This document shows, piece by piece, positions 44,679-57,300 of a DNA stretch of 64,000 nt; position 1 is the first letter of the stretch, and each line of letters opens with the position of its first letter. The notes under the pieces were generated by a model. It was not told where the DNA came from. It worked only from the letters and a program-made list of their open reading frames with translations, and ran no database searches. The DNA is from Hymenopus coronatus (Eukaryota > Arthropoda > Insecta > Mantodea > Hymenopodidae), in assembly GCA_030762935.1 (NCBI GenBank), contig CM060892.1, forward strand, positions 85,132,827 through 85,196,826. The letters run 5' to 3'. The translations under genes were made by a program, and so were the position numbers.

Positions 44679-45343
44679 TCAATTTTTTTCTTCCTTTTCC
44701 TTGTTATACCGCTCCAGTTCTTTGAGAAATTGGGCTTTTGGTTTCATCACATTAGGTCGATCTCCTCTACACTTAGGACAAAACCACTTACCCTTAGGTT
44801 TGGTTGCCAATGCAACACAAGAGAAATGAAACCACTCAATGGGACAGAGATCATTATCGCAAAGGATCATTTCACCATAAGATATCTGATCACAGAGGCA
44901 GTATGTTGGTTCATCAGGATCTATTGCTAGTTCATCTTCATGTGGAGGAGATTCTTCACGCTGTTGCTGCTGCTGCTGTTGTTGCTGAGTATGCTGCTGA
45001 GATTGGCGAGATTTGCGCTTTTTCTTCTTACCTCCGGTATTACCTCCCTTTTTACGTTCACTTCCACCTCCACCTCCCCCACCACTTCCAGTGCCTCCAC
45101 TAGTTGCTGTAGTACCAGAATTTGCTCCTCTACTTGGGGTAACCACTGCTTCAGGTGCAGGAAGCAACTCTGATGATGTATTTGTGTCAAGATTGCTTGA
45201 AAGGGTATCTGTCCTAGTTCGCCTTGCACGCTTGGACTGACGCTCTCCACCACCCGTTCCACTTCCTCCCCCTCCTGTATTCCCAACACCATGGTGGTGG
45301 TTCTCTCGATTAGGTTCTGTATTCTCTTGATCTTTTGTGAAAT
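44679..45343 (-). CDS. ING exon 3: linker, PHD finger, stop
   Basis: Acceptor aatatattttcag. The start is [19 protein letters not shown], so the real exon begins at 45343 and the open frame upstream of it is intron. The linker holds Gly runs, a KKKKRK basic cluster (likely nuclear localisation) and a nine-residue Gln run encoded by CAG/CAA repeats. The PHD finger is [20 protein letters not shown] followed by EWFHFSC and WFCPKC. It ends [13 protein letters not shown]. Candidate polyadenylation hexamers on the - strand lie at 44367-44372 and 44248-44253. Confidence 0.94.
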
Positions 45344-48300
45344 CTGAAAATATATTAAACAAATTGAAACAAATTATTAGTTTTGAAAAAGTTACAATTT
45401 GAGCAACAGATTTCTTCTTAAACATCTGCTTACATTTTAAAAATTTGCAAATATGCGAAGAAGCTTGTGACAGTGATGTGATTAATAATAAATGGAAAGA
45501 ATTTGAATCTTGGTTATTACTTGCACTTGTTTCCATTTTTAATCCTTAAGGAATTAAGGGTTGAAAATCAAAACAAGTATTTCTGAAACCAGTCCCAGTA
45601 AGTAATTACCAAGTGATTTTTAATGTTAGAAAAACCAAATCAAATTCTTTCCATTTAATATATACTTACATTCTAGTATAATAGCTAAGGGTTTTAGGGT
45701 CCACAAATTGAGCCTATAAGTTTATTGATCAGATATTGCAGAATGTTTAGTTTGTGGTTTCATATATCAAGATTTTTTTATAATAGTTTATGCTGCCACT
45801 TTACATATAAAATATTATTTAGATGACACCAATTTTACAAGTATTGGAAAGTTAGGTCTGTTTACAAAGATAATATATTGCTAAATTCCTTATCTTTAAC
45901 CTAAATAAAGATGGTACATAATTTATTTTTTGCATAATTAAATAAAATTGACAGCTTCAAGTTAAGAGGGAACAATTCATATTGATTTTAAAGGACACCA
46001 AGAAAACCAGAATAAATATAGCAAAAATAAAGAAGTATACATGTCCCACATTTAAAATGTCTTCTACCTAAAGCCATTTTTGAAGCTTATGTATCTTCTG
46101 ATCCTTAAGAAAAAATTAATATTCTAGGTTTAACAATCCCCTATTTTTGGGAACTGAATTATTACTCTTAGATTCAAGGCCAAACATAAGCTCATTCTTT
46201 TTGTGAATATCTCAGAATATGGCTTATTGCATTACCTATTTTTTTAAATTTTGTTCTCAACAGCTGTTATTGTTCAATTTATGAAATTGTAAATAACATC
46301 AGTTCAGTTATGAAGTTTTAGATCTTTCTTGTTCTGTGATAGAATCTCCACTTCCTACAACAGCAGAGCTATTTTAGGAAGTGATATCTTAATGCATCCT
46401 ATAAAGTAAGTTCTTTCTGTTTTTTGTAATGCATAGGTATAAAATCTAGATTTTTTTTCTTGTATGAGGTTTCTTTTCTTTTATGTTATCAGGAAGACAT
46501 AATTTTACTTCCAAAAGAAGCCATACTAAGGACTTTTACACCTGAAAAAAATCCATCACCCTCCATCAGGTTTGAACCCACAATCTAAGGAACCAGAAGT
46601 TAGTATGTTACCCCAGACAATGAAGGATGACACACTATTGTTTCAACAGACAACTGTTTATTGTCAGAAGGGAATTTTGCCATAGCATTTTTTAGATGTT
46701 TTAATCCGCAGACAAGAAACAGAGATTAGATGCAAAGAGATAATTCTCAGTTAATCCAAGGAAAATGGCAGTGGTATGTTTCATCAGGATGAGGTATACT
46801 AGAACCCCAATGGAACCAGCTCTATTTGATGAAAGAATATCTTATTCAACACAGGTCAAATATCTTGGCCTTTTATTGGCCAAAATTTGATTAGGAGAGA
46901 GCATTTAACCTATGTAGCTGCTTAAGTCTATAGGGTCTTTTGGACCTGTTAAAATATTGATTGGCAAAACTTGGTTCTGATATAATTTGGATATACATTA
47001 TGATTAGGCCCCTATTCTCTTATGCTGCACTAACACGTAATCAATAGTTGAATTAAAGAAATGCAAGCCTGAAGTTAGCAACTTACAAACTGTATTTTAC
47101 AATGTAATAATGGAGGCAATAAAAATAACCCCTACAGCCGTAGAAGTGCTGATAGGATTTGCTCCTCTACCCATGTGCATTCAGACTGAGAAATTTTTGG
47201 CATCTAAGCTACCAAGCAGAAGGCATTCAGATCATCTCAAGCTATTCTGGAATGATAAAGTGAACTGGGTACTCATGTGCATACAGTTCTGAAAACCAAG
47301 AATTATGTTTGATAAAATTCATGTTGCTTTTCCAATACAGTGAATCGGAAGGCCAGACAAAATCTGATTAAAAAGAAGAGCCATCTTATATATCAATGGT
47401 TCTAAAATTTTGAAGGTGTGTCAAAAAATTAAGTGAATTATTTTTTTCTGTTTACACATGCATATGTAAAAATTCACCAATCATGGTAATAGAGAAGTCT
47501 GACCTTGGGTTTAAATTAAATGGAAGGAGTTTTATTCATGGATGCTCTTTAACTGCTGTGGTTCTCAGCATCCCATTCTATTACAGAATTTTGTCTATAG
47601 GATTTGCTGATTTTTTCATTTTTTAGCTTATGCTTTATTGTTTACGAGTTTGAATTCTGGTTTTATGTTCTTCTGAAAAAATCAGAAACAGAAACACTGC
47701 AAATGATACAGGAAACATGTGGAGACCCAGCTTTATCAAAAACAAACATTTTTGAATGTGAAAAAATTTTAAGATGCAAAGGTGTACACAAGTGTAAGGA
47801 AAGTCATGCAGCTTGTGTTTATTGACAAAATGATCACATGGTTCCTAAACATACCACAATAGCTCAATACTACAATAACATCCTTAAAGGACCACCCAAG
47901 AGAAAAATGACAAAAGAAATCAGAACTTGCTGCCAATGAATGGATCCTCCACTAGGACAACACCCCTTCTCATTGAGACTTAGCAACACAAGCAACCATC
48001 ATTCACTTAGATATCAAAATTATACCCCACCCATCATATCCATCGTATCTAGCACCCTGTGATTTTAACCTGTTTCCAAGAGTGAACAAAATACTTAGTG
48101 GGCACCATTTTAATCCAATAGAGAACTAAATAGTGCAATTTTGGATATACTGAACAGGCTGTCAAACAAGGGCTTCTCCGAGCGTTTTGAAAAGTGGATA
48201 GAATGTTGGCATCAGTGTGTAGCCTCAGAAGGAGAGTATTTTGAAAGTTTGTAGTTAAATTCAAATGAAAAAAATAGTCTTCCTGTTATTTTTTGATACA

Positions 48301-51300
48301 CCCTCATAATTTAGGAACAGGTGCTGGACTAAAAGAGAATGGCATTGAGTTTTCATTTACCTTGGTCCAATTATCACTATCTTCCAGGCTAAAATATTTG
48401 CTGTACTAGCTAGTGTTTGGGAAAATCTAAGGTAGTGCTATCAATTTAGATGTATAATGATATTCTTGGACAGTTAAGCAAGTCTTAAGGCCCTTAACAG
48501 TTTCTTGTAAGATCAAAACTGGATGGAATGCCTGTGCTCCCTTATAGCATTGGATGGCTGAAATGGATGTCTGGACATACAGGGATTCTAAGTTATAAAA
48601 GGGCAAACCCAACAGAGGACAATAGATTTTTTGGGGTGTAAAAATGCTTAGCAGGGCTTTCTTTGGGACGAAAGTAAAGCCGTTGGTCCCATGTCATAGA
48701 TTTACAGCACGTAAAAGAACTTTAAGCCTGACACTGAAAAAGATATAATGGACCGTTACATCCTACCTCTCCTATAAGGAACCTGCTACATGAGCACCCA
48801 AATTTGGGCTTAACAGATAGAGAAACATGTTAGCAACATGTCAAAGAAAGATGGAGAGAAAGATTTTTGGAGTCAGTCTCCAAGACAGAATCTGCATTGA
48901 AGACCAATGAAAGATGACATGCATTAGAGATGCAATACCTATACCAAATGGAATAGAGTAGAGCCACGACATGAGGATGGACAAATGGGCACATAAAACA
49001 ACAAAGTGGGACCTAAGAACCTCTAACGGAACATAGGAATTCAGAAATGAAGATGGGCAAATGACTTAAAAAAAAAAAAAAACTTCTCTTTGAATCCAAA
49101 TGGACTACAACAGACAAGGAGTGATGCAAGTGGAGACTGACAGAAGCATCAACAAAAGAATGAGGATGTTTCCCAAAATGGCTGCACATGATTGCCAGAA
49201 CAGACACTTTGCTAGCCCCTTCTAAAGCTGGCTTCTTTGCAATGCTTATTTAGGGTACTGTAACTCTACAGAGGGTTCCAAACATTCTAAGGCAATGAAT
49301 CAAACAGCTTGATCAACACAGGCCACAGAGCTGTAAAATTAAGCACTAGATAATCAAAAAGCACTCTGTATTGAAACAATGTCCAAAACTCTAAGTGCTA
49401 AAATTAAATATTTTTGAAAGATTTCTGTTATATACTTCTAATATGGCTTGAGTGTTAAACTTGCAATCTTCTTTATTTGGACACTATGTCTGTCTCAGGC
49501 ATTTTATTCACTAAATACCTGAAGTTTGATGAAAAACCACCAGATAAATTACAGTTGATTAAAATTACACTACTGCTTAGGGCAACATAAAAAGGATGCT
49601 TATAATGGCCCAGTTCATTAATACTAATAATGCCCTTTAATAGTACTTGGATTTATTATGAATTTGTGTAATATGTAAGCATGCTTGTCAAATAATGCAA
49701 CTGTAGCATTATGTGACACTGTGGGCATTTGGTAGAATTCATACCAAAGCACCTAACTGGACTAGCTCCATGATTGCTAAAACAGGCTATACAAATGTAA
49801 ATTGCTCTGTATGCTTGGAGTTGAGGTTACTGAGCATTCACTTCCAGAATGCAGAAATCCTAGAATACCTCACCTATGTAATCTGACCTCACTGATCCCA
49901 TGAGGTTAGGCAGCAGGTATGCAACCTCTGGTCCACACTGGTGCCACAGGTACTGCAAGGAATTTTATCATGTAATTTTCTTAGCATATTTAAAAAGGCA
50001 TTAAGATATCAAGCATGTTCCATAGAGCCCACATCCACAATGACTACCGTACACAAAGAATGCTTGGAAAATGTTAACATTAAAAAAAGCCAAAAACATG
50101 CAATCATAAAAAAAACTGCTTATAATAAACAAACATTAGTTTGATGCTTGATACTTAAATAGTGGAAAAATAAGAACTGATTTATTAAATAGTGCACAAT
50201 GAAACAATAAATAATGATTAGTGATTTTCCTTCATACTGTGGTAACATATGACTGCCAAGGGCACATTTAATGAAATTAAGATGTGTGTGTTGTTATGGT
50301 TGGTTCCAACAAGATTGCACAATGGCACACGGTTACAAAATCATTAAATGAAATAAAGAGAGGTGTATCATGACAAAAATATGTGCTGATTTGTGGCACC
50401 ATCATTCTCCTGACCTAAATAGTTGTGAATTTTACTAATGGGGTTCTTTGAAAGAAAAAGTCTATCGTTTTAACCCTCATAATCTACAGGAGCTTAATGA
50501 TAACATAATGCAAGAAAACACAAGGATTCCTGTCCTAAGCATAGGCGAGCAAGAACATTTTTGCAAGATATGCTGCCTGTTTGAGAGCATTGCGATTCGA
50601 GCACCTACTATAAGGTAAGAATTTTAGTGTGCCTATGGCAGCATCACTTTCCCTATGCCTCTCAGTTCTCTCGCATAGCGGAGAGAGGCAACGACAGTGG
50701 TCATCTTATTATAATTTAATAACCCTATATCTGAAAGTTATGACTGAAAATGATTAGTCTGACATGCCATTCTCTTGCTTATTTTAGCTAATGGTGATAC
50801 ACGCATGAAAAGAAATTACAATAATGGAAAGCTTAGGCAAAGCCTATTATCTGGCTGAAAGTAAGCTCTCTGGAAAAGTGGAAATCACTGAACACTCGTG
50901 CAGCTGAAAGAAGAAACGTGAAATTGCTTTCTTTAATCCAAAAGACAGTACCATAGCAACATTTATAATATAAGAAATTTTAAAGTATCATGACAGATCT
51001 CCAAGTCAATATTTACATTTTTTCTGAACCACTTTAATTAGTTTACATGATGAGAGTTTAGAGAAGCTATCATGAGAGTCATATTTATAGAAAAACAATC
51101 TAACCATTGTTTATAGCTAAAACTGAAAAATGTTATGACATGGTGATTTTAGTGTTATTGGAAGAAGGGACATAAAGAGAGTGTTCTGCAACTTTGACTT
51201 TAAAAGGATGCTAAGACTACTTATCTGTAAACATCTCTGCCATGCGCATTGTACTATTAATTAATATTATCAATATACAGGTCATATTTTAAGAACCATT

Positions 51301-54300
51301 ATAATGAGGTATATGAAAACAAGGTCTTAAAGAAATCAGGCTTTTTCACTACCCTTATATGAAAATAAGAGGACAAAAATAATTACTATAAATAGTGTAA
51401 CCAGAGATGATAAAACTTAAAAAAAAAATTCTTCAGTGAACACACCAACTTTTTTATATATACAACACCACTTTGTTAATAGACAAACAAATATTTTGTT
51501 TAATTCTTTTCACAACACTCCATTTTATGTAAAATATGAATACATTTACTATCCACATAAAAATTATTAACCAAGAGTCAAGTAAAAACAATACAGTAAT
51601 TTTCAATAACAATTAAGGGAATGCGTCTATGATCTGTTGGTTAACATGCTAGTCTACAAAGATCCTAGGTCTGATTCCTGATTGGAGGATGAGAAGTTTT
51701 GCTCAGGATTATTCCCTTCCTCCCTAGAGCCTGGAAGTATGACAGTGTAAAGCCTGGTTTACAACAACCGATAATGGTAACAAGAACGAAAAATTGAAAT
51801 ACATTTATGGAGTGTTCACAATTGACAGCAAGCCTTCCTAGGCCCCGGGAGTGGGAAGCAAGTTGCCAAGTTTCAGGTTCTCATTACTGGCCATGGCATA
51901 TTAGATTCTTCAATGTAGAGAATATTCTAAGGGGTTGTGACATGAAACAACACACACTAGTTGCAATTCTTGATGTTGGCTAACCTTCATTATATCATCT
52001 GAATTGGAGACAAAACGTATATCACCATTCAGTTAAAAACAAGTGAAATTGCAATGTGCAAAATTGACCAGGAAAAAAAAGAAAAATTCATTCCATTCTT
52101 AGTTTCAGGATTGGTAAAGTGAGACCTCCTCCGAGTCCTTTTTGTACACTTAAAGAAGATATGGATGGAGACCAACTACTCCACTGCCCAACCTTTAGTC
52201 AACATGATAATGTAACATAAAAAACAAGAGAGCGAATGGCTTCACTGCCAACTGCTCAACATTAGATACCAACCAATCATTCTTAGTTTCATTCTGGTTA
52301 CCATTCTTGGGTTATTGTGAACGAGCCTTAAATGTGTGTATGATATTAAGGTTCAAACAGCTGACATGACCTTAGATGTTAAAGGTAGCATAAAAAATAA
52401 AAGGAAATACATTAAAAATTAAGGATACATGGATGCAAATGCATGCTAAATGATGATTATGCTCTTATTGTTAATAGCAGTAATACTGATTTTTTTAATG
52501 TACTGATTATATTAATGTTTATATTAAAACAAAAATAATTTTTATTAATTGTGGTGTAATTTAGGCACAAGTTTTACAAACAGCATGCCAATTTAAACTA
52601 CTGTGCAAAATGTTTATTTATATATTTAGTACAAATATGATTTCTTAGTTGTGGTCTGTCAACTGGATATTTTTATTCTTTTTCTATTTACCCTCTGCAT
52701 ATCCAGAACTCACACCCCCAGGACTTACAAGCCAGCGCCTATGGTCAGACGCTGTTGAGGAGCAGAGGCTCTTGATCAGAATGGATGATCAGATGATGCC
52801 TGGTATGAAACTGAGGACATATGTGAAATGGATGAAACAAAAGATTCATGGAGCATTAATGGAATGAATGGTGGGGGAAACCTGAAAAAACCTGCAGATG
52901 CTCTTTGTCCTCCATGAATCCCACATGTATTCCATTGGGATCAAATTCTGGCCACCTAGATGAGAGGCAAGTGATCTAACCACATGGGATACCTCAATAT
53001 TTTTATTGTGTGTAATAATTCCTATGTGTCAACATTTTCTGATGATATTTTCCCATTTTCTCATAGAAACTGCACGTACCTCTGTATTGTAACTATTATC
53101 AAATCATCCCACATACAATGTTTGAATGCATAAGCTTCAATCAGCTTATTTCACCGATAGTCAATCATGTTTCCAAAGTCCCTTTTCATTTTCTTATGCC
53201 TTGCGGATGCTGCTTTTCCATTTAGAATTGCAAAAATATTAAACTTGGCTCAACACTTATAATTCTTCTAATTTGAGTTTAGAGTCCATGACAGCTTCTC
53301 ACAGAAATGCTTACATGCAAGAGTCTTTCAAAAGATGGCAGTCTGCTAAAATCTCTACAGATTGTCACTGTGAAAACATAGCATTAGCCTTTAAAGTTGT
53401 GACATATATTATCCAAATTTATCCCATTTATTTCATGTAAACGAAAACCACATCATTATTCCATAGTTGACCAGTTTTCAAAGAGTTGGATTTTAATATA
53501 ATACATCAATTCAAGTTCTGCAAACGTGAAAAATGGTAAATTCAGTCCAGAGACCTTTTCTTTCACATGGAAATAAACATTACACAGGACCAATGCTTTA
53601 CTTCCCCACTGAAGGAAGCCATACTAAGGATTTTATGTCCACAAATAAATCCATCACTCTCTGGTGTGTTTGAACCTGCAATCTTGGATATTAGAGGCTA
53701 ACATGCTAACCACTAACACCATGGAGGACAACCCTAAACACATCAAGTGAGTTTAAAACTGAAGATATGCACTCTCTGAGTATAAAAATTGATGTTACTA
53801 ATGCATTCATTCTAGTATTGCCCATGAGTACTACCTGTGTATACAGAAAATCCTGTACTATGAAGTAGGTGCATATAAAGGATACAGTTTAAAAAGCAAA
53901 AAAACTAAACAATTAAAAACAATATGCACATGTGAAAGATTTTGGGGAAATTATTGTGCAGTTGAGAATATGAGACACTGTTTATTACTATTTTTTGGTG
54001 GTATTTCCAAATTTTATTATTATTATTGTTGTTATTTACAAACTCTAAGAATTAACTTAACTCTTTACAGTTAGTATATAAATATATCTGTATGTTGTCC
54101 TTCATGCAGTAAAATAGTGTGACTCACCAAGATTTCTATAATCTAGGTCAAGCTGTCTGGCCTTATTTTCAATGAGATCTTGGATTGTCTGTATTATTTG
54201 GAGCTTTTCATCCCCTACTTCCTGAGCAGCAATAAGAGTCTGTTGAATTCTTAGTAAAAGTCGTCGCCTTGCAGCTGTATCCATATCTCGCCGAGTTGCT

Positions 54301-57300
54301 TCCTGATGCTGTTCTACTTCTTTTAAAAACGCTGTGGGTTAAAAAGACAGTAATTATATAGTTACTGCAAAAATTTGGGATATTCAATTTGAATTTCCAG
54401 TGTCATCCACTACCTTTTAATTGCATTAAAAAAATGCAACTGAAAACGGATGGACACATGTAACAGGCAAATAAATAATAGCATTATATTCCTTCATTTC
54501 ACTGATTATAGTTTCCTCAATTTCATTCCTAAAATGCCTCATCCAAATATACATAAATGATAAATGTATAAATAAAATTAATGATAAATTTCATTACAAA
54601 ATGTTTTATTTTACTTTACACATGCAGGTTACTGTTAATGTGCAAGCTAACTTAAAAACTGAGTTAAAGTTGACAGCCTTTTTTACATGATTTTCTCTCA
54701 ACTTAAGTCTATTTATTAAAATTGGTTTCTGGGAAGATGCTTAAAGAAATCTAGCCTATTAGCTGTGATGACTTTCTCTACTCTATTCTTCATTGATGTC
54801 TATACAAACTGTCTTCACAAAAGCTAATTCTATCTACTTCAATTTATTTGAGATAGACCTTTGCAGAAATAGCTACATTTATTATAGATACAAAGAAACA
54901 GTCAAATGATTATGAACTGGTACACCATATGTGGACCTTTAGAAACAGCAGAAAATCGACAGCACAAGAGGCATTCTGTACTTAAGATACTAAACATAAA
55001 TACTAAATTTGGTTATTTACTTACAATTTTTCATTTTTAAGTTATGCTGATCTCTTTTTCTCTATATTCTCACATGCATGCACACACACAAAAACTCCTT
55101 TTTCTAAATTTTATCTTTTTTTCAGAGGGCTCAACACAATTTCTGGTGAAATCTCTGTATTGCATTACAAATTATTGGGTGGAATGCAATACTTCTCTAC
55201 CTATTATGTAAGTAGGAGAAAGTAATACATGTTTGACGTACTCCAACACTAAGTTATGATACTCCACTGTTTGAAATACTTATTATTATTATATTATTTA
55301 TATGAAACTACCTGCTTCTTTTGATTTTAATACAATCCTTGCTACAAATGATAATACAGTGAGAAGTAATTACACCACAGAATACAATATTGGTAGCCTG
55401 TCATTGACACACATTACTTCAACTTAATGAATTTATAAACAGTCATATATTTGCCAAAAATATCCTATTTAATTAACAGTCACTGTGCTAGCAAAACCTC
55501 CAAAATGTTTTTTATTCCATTCTCTGATGATAACCACATGGCTGCACATTGCACATCCATGTTCAGTAAATTCAATTATATATTGGAAACAATGGATCCA
55601 AATACACTTATGTGACACATCTTTCTATACTGGCTATAATTTTTACTTTTTCTACTACAAACAGTAAACAGGAGAAGTATTATATTTCACCCAAAAATTA
55701 GATATCAAGATTTCACCAGATATACTATTTTGAGACTCCCGGAATCCAAAAAAAAATGTGTTTCTAGGTAAGGATCTGTGCATCTGTGAATGGTATAACT
55801 CAGGGAAAAAAAAAAGTGTTACATACCAAATTTAGTATTAAAGTTTAGTATCTTCCAAAGAGCCAAGACAAAAGATTTTCAACAAAATCCCCTCACCCAA
55901 AACTAATCTCTATATGGAAGATATTTTGAAATATTTGCTTTTTTTTGAAAAATAGTTCTAATGATTTTGTTTAAAATAGCACATATTAAACATATTTACA
56001 TGACAAATAAAATTTCTCTCTTTAATTTTAAAAGGATAGCCTGTGAAGCCTTCATTTAAAAGGAATTTTGTATAATCTTGTATAACTGATAAATGTTAAG
56101 CAATAAACAAAAACATTCTACACATAAACTAGATCTTATTAAAACACAAAATGCATTTTAAATTAATTGTTTTATGCTGTATGCTATGTCTATCTATGGA
56201 ATATATGTAAATAATTTCAAGATAGTGTGAATATTTGGTTGCAAAGCATGACAGTAGTAGCAACCTGGTTTGGATTAATGCTTTTAAACTTTCAAATAAA
56301 TTCAGTATTAATTTTAATTAGAGACAACAATTTGTCTTGTTTAATAAGAAATATTAATTTTATAATCTTATAGAACCTTACGTGAAGATTATAAAACTTG
56401 AGTATAAAAAACACCATAAAAGCATGTTATATGACCGACATTAAAGTTCAGCCTTTCTAATCACTATAAAATAAGTGGCCAGTAACATCATAAAGGCCAT
56501 ACTGAAATATAAATGTTTGCAGAAGTAGTGTTGTTACACATTTCATTGTAGATATAAGGGGGATATACGAGGCTCAAGCAATCTATAAAAAGCAGGTTTC
56601 TGTACTGGCACTGAAATGCTATACACTTTACATCACACGAGAAACAAATGAATGGCAACAGCACAAAGTATTTAAATTCTGTTATTTGTTATAAATTTTA
56701 TAATAAATTATTTTTATTTATAATTCTTATGTTATTAATTATATTATATTTTACTTTTTGTAGATTAAATATAATTTTTTTTAATTTTTTTTTTGAAGGT
56801 AGTAATTCAAATCAATAACCATGAATTTCAAGGAAATGGCTGATGCCATAAAAATGGATATTTTAAAAGAGATCCACAATTTTTGTTTAGTGGGATTTTA
56901 ACTGTCTCTTAAGTATTAGAACCATTTTTGACAAAATAACAAATGGGTATTTTACATCTTAAAGTTTTAAATTTTAAATTATTTCCCATAAAACCACCTA
57001 TCTTGGGATTATTTCTGCCACGGTAGGGGTAGGTGAATAAATCTTACTTTTTTTCCCTGTATCGACATATATAAACATTTCAAACATATGAATGCAGTCG
57101 CATAAAATCAGGTAATATAGCTAGACTGAGTTCTAGTGCAAAAGCAAACATGCTGATGCTTACTTAGCAAGTTTAATGGAAGTTTTGATAGATTTCACAT
57201 TTCTAGGCTTCTTTAAATTTTATCTATCTGTGCACACCCTAAGATATATTGGAATGAAATTTATTTATAAGTCTAGTATTTTAATATTTTTCCACAGAAA

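Noticed and set aside
45344..45536. Upstream extension of the third ING exon as an alternative N-terminus starting [10 protein letters not shown]
   Set aside because: A consensus acceptor at 45344 with exact phase to exon 2 and the family match starting at DFTKDQ indicate intron. The extension shows no ING features. An alternative first exon cannot be excluded without transcripts.
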